DNA of 64,000 nt from Paraburkholderia sp. CNPSo 3272 (GCF_024206495.1 NZ_JAMBPQ010000004.1:309410-373409), one strand, 5' to 3'. Shown: positions 8,196 through 17,647, counted from the first letter of the stretch. Notes: a model not told the origin generated them from the sequence alone. Program-made: numbers and translations.

Positions 8196-11100
8196 GATGC
8201 CTGTTCCGGCGTCTTGCCGGTCTCGTCGGTCTCGCTGCTGCGCACGCGGAACGCGGCCGCGTAAGCCGCGGGCAGGAAGAACAGCGTGAGCACGGTCGCA
8301 ATCGTGATGCCGCCCATCAGCGCCGTCGCCATCGGCCCGAAGAAGTTCGAACGCAAGAGCGGAATGAGCGCGAGCACGGCGGCCGCGGCGGTCAGCATGA
8401 TCGGCCGGAAGCGGCGCACCGTGGCGCCCACCACGGCGTCGAAGCGCTTGTGCCCGGCGCGAATGTCGGTTTCGATCTGATCCACGAGAATCACCGAGTT
8501 GCGCATGATGATCCCGAACATGGCGATCACGCCCAGCATGGCCACGAAGCCGAACGGCTGCCCGAACACGAGCAGGGCGATCACCACGCCGATCAGGCCG
8601 AGCGGCGCGGTCAGCACGACCATCAGCACGCGCGTGATGCTTTGCAGCTGGATCATGAGCAGCGTGAGCACGGCAATGGCGAGCACCGGCAACTGCGCGA
8701 AGATGGACGCCTGGCCCTTCGCGCTTTCCTCGACGGAGCCGCCCACCTCGATGTGGTAGCCGGGCGGCAGCGCGCGCTTGATCGACTCCAGTTTGCCGTC
8801 GAGCGCATGCGTGACGTCGATGCCCTGCGCGCCCGCTCGCACGTCGGACTGCACGGTAATCGTGGGTTGCCGGTCGCGCGACCAGATCACGCCGTACTCC
8901 AGATCGTTGGCGAGATGCCCGAGCGCACCGAGCGGCACCGGTCCGTTGGGCGTGGGCACGGCGAGCGTGAGCAGGCGGGCCGGATCGACGCGCTCCGTCG
9001 CGGGCGAGCGCAGATCGACGCTGATGAGCTTGTCGCGCTCGCGAAACTGCGTGACGGTATAGCCCGAGTACGTCATCTGCAGGAAGTTGGCAATGTCCTG
9101 CGACGAGACATTGAGCGCGCGCGCCTTTTGCTGGTCGATCTGGAAGTGCAGCGAGCGTCCCGCCGGTTCGTCCCAGTCGAAGCTGACGTTGTCGGTGCGC
9201 GGATCGGCGCGCATCGTCGCCGCCACCTTGTTCGCGATGTCGCGCACGGTCGGGATGTCGTCGCCGCTCACGCGGAACTGCACGGGGTAGCCGACCGGCG
9301 GCCCGTTCTCGAGCCGCGACAGACGCGTGCGGATGGCCGGGAACTTGTCGCGCAGCATCGGTTCGAGCCAGCTTGCGAGCTTCTCGCGGTCTTCGACCGA
9401 CTTCGCCGTGATCACGAACTGCGCGAAATTGGGCTGCTGCAACTGCTGATCGAGCGGCAGATAGAAGCGCGGCGCGCCGGTGCCGACGAAATCGATGAAA
9501 TGGCCGATCTCGGGGCGGCCCTTGAGCGCCGCTTCGAGTCGCTTCGTCTGGCGCAGCGTCGCATCGATCGAGGCGCTTTCGGGCAGGCGCACGTCCACGA
9601 GCAGCTCGGGCCGGTCGGAACTCGGGAAGAACTGCTGCGGCACGAGCCTGAAGCACGCGAGCGCGGCCACGAAGAGGGCGATGGTCAGCACGAGCACGAT
9701 CGTATGGCGCTCGATGCACCAGCCGATCCAGCCGCGCAGGCGACGATAAAAGCGCGTGTCGTAGATTTCGTGCTCGTGATCGTCGCCATGGACGGCGTGC
9801 GCCGCATCCGGATCGGGCTTGCGCTCCGGCAGCAGCCGGTAGCCCAGCAGCGGGATCAGCACGACGGCCGCGAACCACGAGGCGATCAGCGCGATGGCGG
9901 ACACCTGGAAGATCGAGCGCGTGTACTCGCCGGTGCTCGACCTCGCGAGCACGATGGGCAGGAAACCCGAAACGGTGACGAGCGTGCCGGTCAGCATGGG
10001 GAACGCGGTGCTGGTGTAGGCGAAGGCGGCGGCGCGCGTGCGGTTCCAACCCTGCGCGAGCTTCACCGCCATCATCTCGACGGAAATGATGGCGTCGTCC
10101 ACGAGCAGGCCGAGCGCGAGCACGAGTGTGCCGAGCGACACCTTGTGCAGACCGATGCCGAAGAGGTACATCGCGAGCGAGGTGACGGCGAGCACGATCG
10201 GAATGGTGATGACCACCACCATTCCCGTGCGCACGCCCAGCGAAACGAGGCTCACGAGCAGCACGATGCCCACGGCCTCGGCCACGGCTTCGACGAAGTC
10301 GTCCACCGAGCGCGCGACGGCATCGGGCATGCTCGATACCTTCACGAGCTTCAGCCCCGCAGGAAGTTGCGCGCGCAACTGCTCGACGCGCGCATCGAGC
10401 GCCTTGCCGAGGCGGATCACGTCGCCGCCCGGCTGCATCGTGAGGCCGATGCCGAGCACCGCCTGGTTCTGGAAGCGCATCTGCGTGGCGAGCGGCTCGT
10501 CGTAACCGCGCCGGATCGTGGCGATGTCGCCCAGGCGAAACGTGCGGTCGTTCACGCGGATCAGCGTATCGGCGAGCGTCCTGAGGTCCTCGTACTGGCC
10601 GCTCGGGCGCACGAACACGCGGTCGTCGGCGGTCGTGAGCGTGCCCGCGGCGGAGACGCTGTTCTGCGCGCCGATCACCTGGCCGAGTTGCGTGGGCGAG
10701 ATGCCGAGGCGTGTGAGCTGCGTGTTCGGAATTTCGATGTAGATGCGCTGCTGCGGATCGCCGAAATAGTCGACCTTACCGACGTCGGGCACGCGCAGCA
10801 GCTGCTCGCGCAGCTTGTCCGCGTAGTCGTGCAGTTGCGCGGGCGAAAAGCCGTCGCCCTCCAGCGTGTAGATGTTGGTGTAGACGTCGCCGAACTCGTC
10901 GTTGAAGAACGGCCCTTGCACGCCCTGAGGCAGCGTGTACGCGATGTCGCCGACCTTCTTGCGCACCTGGTACCAGGTCTCGCGCACTTCGCTCACGGGC
11001 GCGGAGTCCTTCATCGTGAAGAACACGAGCGATTCGCCGGGCCGCGAATAGCTGCGCAGAAAGTCGATATACGGTGTTTCCTGCAGCTTGCGGCCGATGC

Positions 11101-11347
11101 GGGTCGTCACCTGATCCTCGACCTGGCGCGCGCTCGCGCCGGGCCAGAAGGTCTGGATGACCATCACGCGGAACGTGAAGGGCGGGTCTTCCGATTGCGC
11201 AAGACGCGTATAGGCCAGCGCGCCGAATATCGTTGCAAGCACAACGAGAAAGGTGACGAGCGCCCGATGCCGCAGCGCCCACGCCGACAGGTTGAAGCGT
11301 CCCTCGTCGTGATCGGCGCCGGGACCCGAGTCCTTCGTCTGGCTCAT
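8192..11347 (-). CDS. RND efflux pump, inner-membrane permease (AcrB/TriC-like)
   Basis: 1051 residues, the usual length for a drug-type RND pump. It is an inner-membrane proton antiporter, closest by eye to the TriC-like group with the LAQSEDPPFTFRVM opening. The proton-relay pair Asp417-Asp418 is present in GLLVDDAIISVEMM. At the position of the AcrB relay lysine (Lys940), in the motif FGIIMRNSVILVD, this protein has Arg949. A histidine/acid-rich stretch (about 517-530, HAVHGDDHEHEIYD) lies in the central cytoplasmic loop. It overlaps both neighbours by four bases (ATGA), giving an adaptor-pump-duct operon. The substrate is not evident; hydrophobic drugs or biocides are likely for the group. 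Confidence 0.92.
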   Translation of the reverse strand: MSQTKDSGPGADHDEGRFNLSAWALRHRALVTFLVVLATIFGALAYTRLAQSEDPPFTFRVMVIQTFWPGASARQVEDQVTTRIGRKLQETPYIDFLRSYSRPGESLVFFTMKDSAPVSEVRETWYQVRKKVGDIAYTLPQGVQGPFFNDEFGDVYTNIYTLEGDGFSPAQLHDYADKLREQLLRVPDVGKVDYFGDPQQRIYIEIPNTQLTRLGISPTQLGQVIGAQNSVSAAGTLTTADDRVFVRPSGQYEDLRTLADTLIRVNDRTFRLGDIATIRRGYDEPLATQMRFQNQAVLGIGLTMQPGGDVIRLGKALDARVEQLRAQLPAGLKLVKVSSMPDAVARSVDDFVEAVAEAVGIVLLVSLVSLGVRTGMVVVITIPIVLAVTSLAMYLFGIGLHKVSLGTLVLALGLLVDDAIISVEMMAVKLAQGWNRTRAAAFAYTSTAFPMLTGTLVTVSGFLPIVLARSSTGEYTRSIFQVSAIALIASWFAAVVLIPLLGYRLLPERKPDPDAAHAVHGDDHEHEIYDTRFYRRLRGWIGWCIERHTIVLVLTIALFVAALACFRLVPQQFFPSSDRPELLVDVRLPESASIDATLRQTKRLEAALKGRPEIGHFIDFVGTGAPRFYLPLDQQLQQPNFAQFVITAKSVEDREKLASWLEPMLRDKFPAIRTRLSRLENGPPVGYPVQFRVSGDDIPTVRDIANKVAATMRADPRTDNVSFDWDEPAGRSLHFQIDQQKARALNVSSQDIANFLQMTYSGYTVTQFRERDKLISVDLRSPATERVDPARLLTLAVPTPNGPVPLGALGHLANDLEYGVIWSRDRQPTITVQSDVRAGAQGIDVTHALDGKLESIKRALPPGYHIEVGGSVEESAKGQASIFAQLPVLAIAVLTLLMIQLQSITRVLMVVLTAPLGLIGVVIALLVFGQPFGFVAMLGVIAMFGIIMRNSVILVDQIETDIRAGHKRFDAVVGATVRRFRPIMLTAAAAVLALIPLLRSNFFGPMATALMGGITIATVLTLFFLPAAYAAAFRVRSSETDETGKTPEQAS

Positions 11348-12480
11348 GACGCGAAGTCCTCGGGATGCAGCGGCGCGACCGGCCGTACCTGCTCGCCCGC
11401 GTGGACGGTGTGGACGCCTTGCAGCACGATGCGCTCGCCGTCCTGCAAGCCGCCCGCCACGGTGATCGTGCGCGCGTCATAGCGCGCGATGCTCACGCGC
11501 CGCAACTGCAGCACGTTGTCGGGCGCGTGTACGACCCAGATGGCGGGCGCCTCGCCGTCGTGGAAGAGCGCGGTGGCCGGCACGGTAAACGCGGCCGGCG
11601 CATTGGCCTCTCTCGGGGCGGCGAACGCAACGTTCGCGGTCATGCCGAGACGCACGTCGGCATCGGGGTGTTCGAGCGTGAGCCTCGCACGCCACGTGCG
11701 GCTTTGCGGGTCCGCCGCGGCGGCGAGTTCGCGCAGGCGCGCCGTGTAGTGGCGAGCGGGCAGGGCGCCAAGCGTAACCTGCGCGGTGTCGCCGGTGCGA
11801 AGCGCGGCCACGGCGCGCTCGGGCAGGTCGCACACCACATCGACGTCGCCGCTCCACGCGAGCTGGTAGACGGCCTGGCCGGCTTGCACGTTCTGGCCGG
11901 TGTCGGCGTTTTCGGCGGTGATGACGCCCGCGTGGTCCGCGACGATCTGCGTGTAGCGCAACTGGTTCTTTGCGAGCGCGAGCTGCTGCTGCGCCTGATC
12001 TCGCTGGGCCGCGGCCGAGGCGTAGGCATCCTGCGTTTGTTCGAGTTGCGAGCGGGCGATGAGATTAGCCGCCGACTGGGCCGTGTCGCGATCGAGCTGC
12101 TGCTTCGCGAAGACGAGGCGATGTTGCGCGGCGTCGAATTGGGCCTGCGCGCTTGCCGCGTTCTTTTCGAAGTCCGCCGGATCGAGCCGCGCGAGCGTCT
12201 GGCCGGGCTTGACGCTGTCGCCCAGGCGCACGCTGCGCTCGATGATCTTGCCGTTCACGCGAAACGAAAGCGGCGTCGCGTTTCGCGCCTCGATATCGCC
12301 GGGATAGGCGGGGCTCACGCCGCCGCCGTCGGGGTGCACGGTCAGCGAGACGACCGGGCGTGGCTGCGGCGGGGCTTCCTTTTCCTTGCCGCAGGCAGCC
12401 AGCGCGGCGACGCCGAGCATGAGAAGCACATTCGCGGCATGCCGCCATGGCGCACTGAACTTACCGGTACCACTGCGCAT
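11344..12480 (-). CDS. RND efflux periplasmic adaptor lipoprotein (membrane fusion protein)
   Basis: 378 residues. The N-terminal signal peptide has a lipobox (LAAC, Cys30). A lipoyl/barrel-sandwich half-motif (NGKIIERSVRLGDSVKPGQTLARLD) is followed by a coiled-coil hairpin, the second lipoyl half (AGVITAENADTGQNVQAGQAVYQLA) and beta-barrel domains, the order of AcrA/MexA adaptors. The adaptor joins the RND pump to the outer-membrane duct. The start at 12480 gives a clean signal peptide; the frame continues 130 codons upstream without family resemblance. First gene of the operon and divergent from a TetR gene, which probably represses it. Confidence 0.9.
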   Translation of the reverse strand: MRSGTGKFSAPWRHAANVLLMLGVAALAACGKEKEAPPQPRPVVSLTVHPDGGGVSPAYPGDIEARNATPLSFRVNGKIIERSVRLGDSVKPGQTLARLDPADFEKNAASAQAQFDAAQHRLVFAKQQLDRDTAQSAANLIARSQLEQTQDAYASAAAQRDQAQQQLALAKNQLRYTQIVADHAGVITAENADTGQNVQAGQAVYQLAWSGDVDVVCDLPERAVAALRTGDTAQVTLGALPARHYTARLRELAAAADPQSRTWRARLTLEHPDADVRLGMTANVAFAAPREANAPAAFTVPATALFHDGEAPAIWVVHAPDNVLQLRRVSIARYDARTITVAGGLQDGERIVLQGVHTVHAGEQVRPVAPLHPEDFAS

Positions 12481-12641
12481 CCTGCTCGATGCGCCACGAC
12501 CGCAACGATTCACCTGGACCTCGAATAGGCTGGGTGCGCACGCAGACCGCAATATCGCCGGACCGGTTGCGCCGCCGTTGAGTCGCGGGCGGGGCGCGGC
12601 TCGCGCACCGACCCGGACTTGGGATGATGAGCCGGATTCTA

Positions 12642-12655
12642 ATACAACCTTGTAT
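12642..12655. promoter_or_regulatory. Palindromic operator candidate between RND operon and tetR
   Basis: ATACAACCTTGTAT has six-base arms (ATACAA/TTGTAT) around CC, in the 250-bp divergent region. A second, spaced repeat, ACTGAA...TTCAGT, lies about 15-45 bases to the right. Either suits a TetR dimer site controlling both directions. The assignment is positional only. Confidence 0.45.
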
Positions 12656-12730
12656 CTGAGTGCGAAACTGAATCCGAGGAATGTTTCAGTGCTAGACTCG
12701 GGTTGATCCGTGATACATAACCCCCACGCC

Positions 12731-13348
12731 ATGAAGCGCATCCGACTCACCCGCGAACAAAGCCGCGACCAGACGCGCGAGCGCCTGCTCGATGCCGCGC
12801 AGGCCATGTTCATGAAAAAAGGGTTCGTAGGCGCGAGCGTGGAGGACATTGCACACACGGCGGGATACACGCGCGGCGCGTTCTACTCGAACTTTTCGGG
12901 CAAGTCGGACCTGCTCGTGGAATTGCTGCGGCGGGATCACGAAGCCATGCAGACCGATTTGCGCGCCATCTTCGAGACGGAGGTATCGCGCGAGCAGATG
13001 GAGGCGCGCGTGCTCGCTTACTACAGCCGCATGCCGCAGGACAACAAGGTCTTCCTGCTGTGGGTGGAAGCGAGGCTGCTGGCCGCGCGCGACGCGCGCT
13101 TTCGCACGCGCTACAACGCGTTCATGAAGGAAAAGCGCGAGAGTCTCGCCGTCTATGTCGAGGAATTTGCGGCGCGCGTGGGCATGCCGGTGCCGCTCGA
13201 TCCAGAGTTGCTCGCGCTCGGGCTGATGGGGCTGTGCGACGGGTTGCAGTTTCTCGCCACGGCCGATCCGCAGCATGTCACGCCACCGGTCGTGGAAACC
13301 GTCCTGGGGACGTTCTTCGCGCGAGTGGTGTTCGGTCGCGACGCGTGA
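12731..13348 (+). CDS. TetR/AcrR family repressor
   Basis: 205 residues from the ATG at 12731. The helix-turn-helix domain matches TetR/AcrR (TRERLLDAAQAMFMKKGFVGASVEDIAHTAGYTRGAFYSNF, spread over about residues 12-55, including the typical GYTRGAFYSNF recognition helix). The C-terminal half is a ligand/dimerisation helical bundle resembling the AcrR C-terminal domain. A GTG seven codons upstream (12710) is a possible alternative start; neither has a clear ribosome site. It is divergent from the RND operon, the standard arrangement for a local efflux repressor induced by pump substrates. Confidence 0.88.
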   Translation: MKRIRLTREQSRDQTRERLLDAAQAMFMKKGFVGASVEDIAHTAGYTRGAFYSNFSGKSDLLVELLRRDHEAMQTDLRAIFETEVSREQMEARVLAYYSRMPQDNKVFLLWVEARLLAARDARFRTRYNAFMKEKRESLAVYVEEFAARVGMPVPLDPELLALGLMGLCDGLQFLATADPQHVTPPVVETVLGTFFARVVFGRDA

Positions 13349-13382
13349 GCCCGGCGTGCACTCAGCTCGCGACGCCCGCGCT

Positions 13383-13613
13383 TCAGGCGCCGAGGCCAGG
13401 GCCGTAGTTGCTGCCGATCAGCCGCGTAACGGACGCGACGTCCTGGTAATCCTGCTCGGGCATGCCGTCCAGGATGGCCAGCACCTCGTTGCTGGCGCCG
13501 GCGTCTCGCGCGGCGTCCACGAGTTCGTCCTTGTTGGCGGGCCAGCGCACTTCGCGCAGCACGTCGGCGAATTGCAGGTCGATGGGTTCGTCGGGAATGC
13601 TAGAGGCTGACAT
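13383..13613 (-). CDS. DUF2795 family small protein
   Basis: 76 residues matching the pattern of DUF2795: a short hydrophobic N-terminal part (IDLQFADVLREVRWPANKDELVDAARDAGA), then NEVLAILDGMPEQDYQDVASVTRLIG. Family members are small cytoplasmic proteins of unknown function, common in high-GC bacteria. The ATG at 13613 has AAAGGA about six bases upstream and was preferred to an in-frame start 34 codons earlier with no family resemblance. It is convergent with tetR, 34 bp away. Confidence 0.8.
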   Translation of the reverse strand: MSASSIPDEPIDLQFADVLREVRWPANKDELVDAARDAGASNEVLAILDGMPEQDYQDVASVTRLIGSNYGPGLGA

Positions 13614-13858
13614 GCGTGGCGTCCTTTGCGCGGGCGGCCGGCGTTGGCGGTCCGCGTCGTCGTCTCGTTCGTTGTGCGGATTTTTGTTCAGATTTTGTTC
13701 GCGCCTGGCTTGCATGGCGGCGCGCAGCGCTAGCGCCGCGCCTCAAGGATACACAATCCACCTCGCACGCCCTCGCGGCGTGCGCGCGCGCTGCTCATTT
13801 GCCGCCCATACGTCACTTTTCCTTGCCGCTTGTTCGCAAACGGGAGTACCGGTCAGGC

Positions 13859-14131
13859 TCAGGTCTGCTCGTGCAGGTCCGGGCTTAGCGTCTTGTCCAG
13901 CCGATGCGACCTGGGCAGCGTGAGGTACTCCCAGCGTTGCGGACCGTTCGCGGTCGCGGGCACGTTGGGGGCGGGGGGCGCCACGGGGGCGTCGTAGGCG
14001 TGGGACTGTCCACTTGCGAGCGGGATATGCGCGCTGGCCTGGGCAACCGGTGAGTCCTGCGCGGTGCGTACCGGAGCGGCGAAGCATGACGCCGACAACA
14101 GCACGGTGGTCATCAGCGTCGAGGTTTTCAT
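13859..14131 (-). CDS. Small exported protein, function unknown
   Basis: 90 residues. The N-terminus is a signal peptide (MKTSTLMTTVLLSASCFAAP, predicted cleavage near CFAAP). The mature part is proline/alanine-rich and then contains RWEYLTLPRSHRLDKTLSPD, the only conserved-looking block. The start at 14131 is set by AGGAGG eight bases upstream, one of the strongest ribosome sites in the window. I do not recognise a family. It stands alone between DUF2795 and the C45 acyltransferase gene on the same strand, with gaps over 240 bp on both sides, so it is probably transcribed separately. Confidence 0.65.
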   Translation of the reverse strand: MKTSTLMTTVLLSASCFAAPVRTAQDSPVAQASAHIPLASGQSHAYDAPVAPPAPNVPATANGPQRWEYLTLPRSHRLDKTLSPDLHEQT

Positions 14132-14377
14132 CACTCGACCTCCTTTCCTATGCGGCCCGTAGGTCGCAGCAAGCGCCGTACCGCGTTCGCCAGCCTGGGT
14201 GGCGGCGCAGGCAGCCGCGCCAGCCGGGCGGCCCGGCGCGCCGCTACGCGAAGGCATAACGAGCCGCCTGGACGGTTCATGTGCGCCACGCGCATACGGA
14301 AATACCATGATGGCAGGAAATGAGTCGACACGTCTCGAACGCGCGTGCTTTTCTCTCGGCGCCGCCGTTACGCGGGA

Positions 14378-15727
14378 TTAAAGCGAGGGCCTGCGCAGCG
14401 CCTCGAAGCGCGTCCAGGGCCACGACGGGCGGTCGCGCATATAGCCGTTGAGCCAGTTCCATTGTGGGTGGCGCTGCATGAACGCCTGGGCGTCGAACGG
14501 GCGGCCGCACGGATGGCCCCAGCGCGCCCAGAACGACATATCGCGCGCCATTTCGCTGTCGACCACCTTGCCGTCGTTCGCGCCCCATGGGTTGAACGGC
14601 CCATGGTCTGCGCCGCCGAAGCGCGCGTCGTCGAGTTCGAGATGGCCGCAGATCGTGCGCGAGCACGGGTTGTCGCTGCGCTCGAGGTAGACGTCGTGGT
14701 GGTCCGCGATCATCGCCTTGGCGAGTTCGGCGTCGATCGCGCCGCGGTGCTCCTGTGCGAGTTGCATGAAGCGCAGGCGGCGCGCGCCGTTGCGGCGCAC
14801 GTCGGTGTAGTCGTCGGCTTCGCCGGTGCATTCCTGGTTGCGAATCTTGAGGTCCGTGGCCGCGTTGAAGCCGCTGTAAAAGCCGTCTTTCGTGCTCTCG
14901 AAGCCCGCGTGCTGCAGGCCCAGTTCGTAGCGCGCGATCTCTCCCGTTTTGGTGTCGCCGAGCAGCCAGCTGTTCACGTAGCCAGCGTTGTTCGCCTGCG
15001 CGAACATCTCGCACCACTGCGCGATGCTCGACGCATACTGCGTGGCCCGACGCGAGCGATAGAATTCGGGCGCGCCGTTCGCGCGATAGCCGATGAAGTT
15101 CGAGATGGTCGTCTCGGTCACCATCAGGCCCGCGCCGTTGACGCAGAAGTCCGTGAGACTCGAGATACAGCCGGGCAGACCCTGCATGAGGATGCGGTGC
15201 CCCGAGTCGGGCACGATATCGAACACGACGTTGAAGGCGTCGCCGGCCGCGTAGCGGTCCCACGAGTTGTGCGCCATGACGATGCGGCCGTCGCGCGTCG
15301 CACTGCCCGTGGCAATGAAGGCGCTGCAGTGGTGGCCCCGCCGCCCGCGCCACGGGCGCACGGCGGGCTGCGCTTGCTGTGATGCAACATGAACCGGCCA
15401 CCAGCTCTGCAACAGGTCCATGTAGCCGTTCCAGGCGAGGACTTCGGCGAACTTGAGACCGGCGCCGTCGGCGATGCCCTGGATCTCGTCGGCGAATTCG
15501 GTGTCGAGGCGAGGCGCGAACTGCACGATCGCTGCGTTGATGAAGGTGTCGAAGTCCTCGCCCGTGTCCCATTTCGCGAGGTAGCGCGCGGTGCGAATCG
15601 CATTGCGGATTTCGTTGGCGAGCAACTTGCCGTGCTGCTCGCCGCGGTCGTAAGGCTCGCCCTGCAAGTGCACGAATATCCAGCCGGCGTGGTCGCGGCG
15701 TTCGGCTTCGAGTGAGGGTTCGCTCAT
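14378..15727 (-). CDS. C45-family autoproteolytic acyltransferase/hydrolase
   Basis: 449 residues resembling peptidase family C45 (acyl-CoA:6-aminopenicillanate acyltransferase-like Ntn-hydrolases). These self-cleave to expose an N-terminal cysteine; here the candidate is Cys134 in RGHHCSAFIATG. The family block before it (EIQGIADGAGLKFAEVLAWN) and the ATRDGRIVMAHNSWDR region after it are both present. Substrates of most bacterial members are unknown; amide bonds of small lipid- or amino-acid-conjugates are typical. The ATG at 15727 follows GGAG by five bases. No signal peptide. It lies 149 bp downstream of a ClC channel gene, with a TTCTAG-N3-CTAGAA palindrome between. Confidence 0.8.
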   Translation of the reverse strand: MSEPSLEAERRDHAGWIFVHLQGEPYDRGEQHGKLLANEIRNAIRTARYLAKWDTGEDFDTFINAAIVQFAPRLDTEFADEIQGIADGAGLKFAEVLAWNGYMDLLQSWWPVHVASQQAQPAVRPWRGRRGHHCSAFIATGSATRDGRIVMAHNSWDRYAAGDAFNVVFDIVPDSGHRILMQGLPGCISSLTDFCVNGAGLMVTETTISNFIGYRANGAPEFYRSRRATQYASSIAQWCEMFAQANNAGYVNSWLLGDTKTGEIARYELGLQHAGFESTKDGFYSGFNAATDLKIRNQECTGEADDYTDVRRNGARRLRFMQLAQEHRGAIDAELAKAMIADHHDVYLERSDNPCSRTICGHLELDDARFGGADHGPFNPWGANDGKVVDSEMARDMSFWARWGHPCGRPFDAQAFMQRHPQWNWLNGYMRDRPSWPWTRFEALRRPSL

Positions 15728-15819
15728 CTTCGCTCCAGTCATCCCCGCGTCGATTCTTGCGGCCCGCTGCGCGCACGTCGGGGCGCGGACGCACGAGGCG
15801 GGTCGCGTAGTACGTTTCC

Positions 15820-15834
15820 TTCTAGATTCTAGAA
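15820..15834. promoter_or_regulatory. Palindrome upstream of the C45 gene
   Basis: TTCTAGATTCTAGAA, six-base arms around ATT, lies about 93 bp before the C45 start in the gap after the ClC gene. The AT-rich centre in very GC-rich DNA suggests a regulator site or promoter region. No regulator gene is adjacent. Confidence 0.4.
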
Positions 15835-15876
15835 AATCCGCTGCGCTTTGCCACGCGCCTCGCCGGTTGGCGAAGC

Positions 15877-17622
15877 CTAGCGCTCCGCGTTCATGCGCTG
15901 ATAGGCGTCGAGCAGCGAAGTCTTGTACACCACGCCCGCGAGCGTCGGCTCGCGCGTGCTTTCGACCACGGGCAGACGCTCGCCCTGGAACGACATGAAG
16001 TGCTGCAGGCCGACGGCGAGCGGCATGTCGGGCGTCAGCACGTCGAACGTCGGCTTTAGATAGTCGCGAGCGTGCTTGTTCGCGGTGTCGCGCTTTTGCA
16101 GCAGGTCCGAGGTGATGTCGGCCAGCGCGACTGCGCCGAGAAAGCGTCCTGTCTCGTCGGTCACGTAGAGGTACTTGACCGGATATTCGAGGAACACGCG
16201 CGTCATTTCCTGCACTGTGGCGCTCTCCAGCACGACAGTCTGCGCGGGGCGCACCAGCTCGCGCATCTGCGTCATGCGCAGGCGCATGCGCTCGGCCTCC
16301 TCGCGGTTGCGATGCAGCGTGATTTCGTACATCGACGCCTTGCCGATCGCGCGCGCGACGAAATACGCAACCACACACGAGAGCATGAGCGGCAGCACCA
16401 CCTGGTAGCTCAGCGTCATCTCGAAGATCATCAGGATCGCCATCAGCGGCGCCTGGGTCGCGCCAGCGAGGAACGCGCCCATGCCCACCATCGCGTAGGC
16501 GTACGAAGCGGAGGTGCCGTCGGGCCAGAGCGCGTGCATGCCCTGGCCGAACAGGCAGCCGAGCACCGCGCCCATGAAGAGCGTCGGCGTGAACACGCCG
16601 CCTACGGCGCCCGAGCCGACCGTCGCGGCCGTCGCGATGAGCTTGAAGACGAGCACCGTGGCGAGCGCGGTCCAGGTCCACGGCGAATGGAGGATGGAGT
16701 TCACGACGCTATAGCCGTTGCCCCACACCTCGGGTGTCCACACGGAAAGGATGCCGACCACGAGGCCGCCGAGCGCGAGCCGCACGGGCAGCGGCGCGTT
16801 GAGGCGGCCAAAGCCCTTTTTCGCTGTGGCCATCATCATGAGGAACTGCGGCGCGAGCACGCCGCACAGGAGGCCGAGCGCCACGAAGAGCAGCACCTCG
16901 ACGCCCGTCACCGGCGGGAATACGGGCATCTCATACGGCGGCTTGTAGCCCGCGAACTCGCGCATGGTGATATTGGCGACCACGGAGGAAACCACGATCG
17001 GCCCGAAGCTTTCCATGACGATGGAGCCGAGCACGATTTCGGTCACGAAGAAGGCGCCGGCGATGGGCGCGTTGTACGCCGAGGTGATACCGGCCGCCGC
17101 GCCGCACGCGACGAGCAGGCGCAGCCGCGGCGGATCGAAGTGGACCCAGCGGCCGATCAGCGAAGCGGCGAGGGCGGCGAGCTGCACCATCGGGCCTTCA
17201 CGGCCGATCGAGCCGCCGCTCGCGATCGTGAAGAGCGACGAGAGGCTGCGCCAGATGCTCGTCCCCACGGGCATGACGCCGTCACCGATTGCCACCGCCT
17301 CGATATAGTCGGCATGCATCGCCTTGCCGCTGCTGCTGGGCGCCTTGCGCCGCGCGAGCAGCAGCAGGCATCCCGCGATGAAGCCGCCCGCGGCCGGCAT
17401 CCAGATGCGCCGATGCCACGGCAGGTGGCGCGCCATCTCGACGAGACTGCCTTCGCTGCCCGTGAAAAGCATTTGCACATGCGCGATGCCCTCGCGAAAG
17501 ATCACGGTCGCAAACGCGCCCGCCACGCCGACGATGACCGACCAGATCAGCATCGTATGGGCGTCGGACAGGCGAAAGAGATCGCGGGCGCGGGTGCGCA
17601 GTTTCAGCAGGAATGACAGCAC
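15877..17622 (-). CDS. ClC-type chloride channel/antiporter with C-terminal CBS domains
   Basis: 581 residues. The ClC core has the selectivity-filter motifs GREGP (140-144, gating Glu142) and GGVFTP (341-346). The usual GSGIP motif is replaced by a less conserved SSSGKAMH segment near residue 97. About ten to twelve hydrophobic helices precede a cytoplasmic pair of CBS domains (about 455-575), which in homologues bind nucleotides. It moves chloride across the inner membrane, perhaps with proton exchange, and helps acid or osmotic tolerance. The next gene on the strand is the C45 hydrolase, with an independent-looking promoter region between. Confidence 0.9.
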   Translation of the reverse strand: MLSFLLKLRTRARDLFRLSDAHTMLIWSVIVGVAGAFATVIFREGIAHVQMLFTGSEGSLVEMARHLPWHRRIWMPAAGGFIAGCLLLLARRKAPSSSGKAMHADYIEAVAIGDGVMPVGTSIWRSLSSLFTIASGGSIGREGPMVQLAALAASLIGRWVHFDPPRLRLLVACGAAAGITSAYNAPIAGAFFVTEIVLGSIVMESFGPIVVSSVVANITMREFAGYKPPYEMPVFPPVTGVEVLLFVALGLLCGVLAPQFLMMMATAKKGFGRLNAPLPVRLALGGLVVGILSVWTPEVWGNGYSVVNSILHSPWTWTALATVLVFKLIATAATVGSGAVGGVFTPTLFMGAVLGCLFGQGMHALWPDGTSASYAYAMVGMGAFLAGATQAPLMAILMIFEMTLSYQVVLPLMLSCVVAYFVARAIGKASMYEITLHRNREEAERMRLRMTQMRELVRPAQTVVLESATVQEMTRVFLEYPVKYLYVTDETGRFLGAVALADITSDLLQKRDTANKHARDYLKPTFDVLTPDMPLAVGLQHFMSFQGERLPVVESTREPTLAGVVYKTSLLDAYQRMNAER

Positions 17623-17647
17623 GGCGGGCGGGTCAGGTTACGGGTGA

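Noticed and set aside
8450..11482. 1010-codon open frame antisense to the RND pump gene
   Set aside because: Same GC-driven mirror effect; composition is His/Arg/Asp-rich and has no plausible fold or start signal.
12481..12870. 130-codon upstream extension of the RND adaptor frame
   Set aside because: It crosses into the divergent tetR gene; the real start is fixed by the signal peptide and lipobox beginning at 12480.
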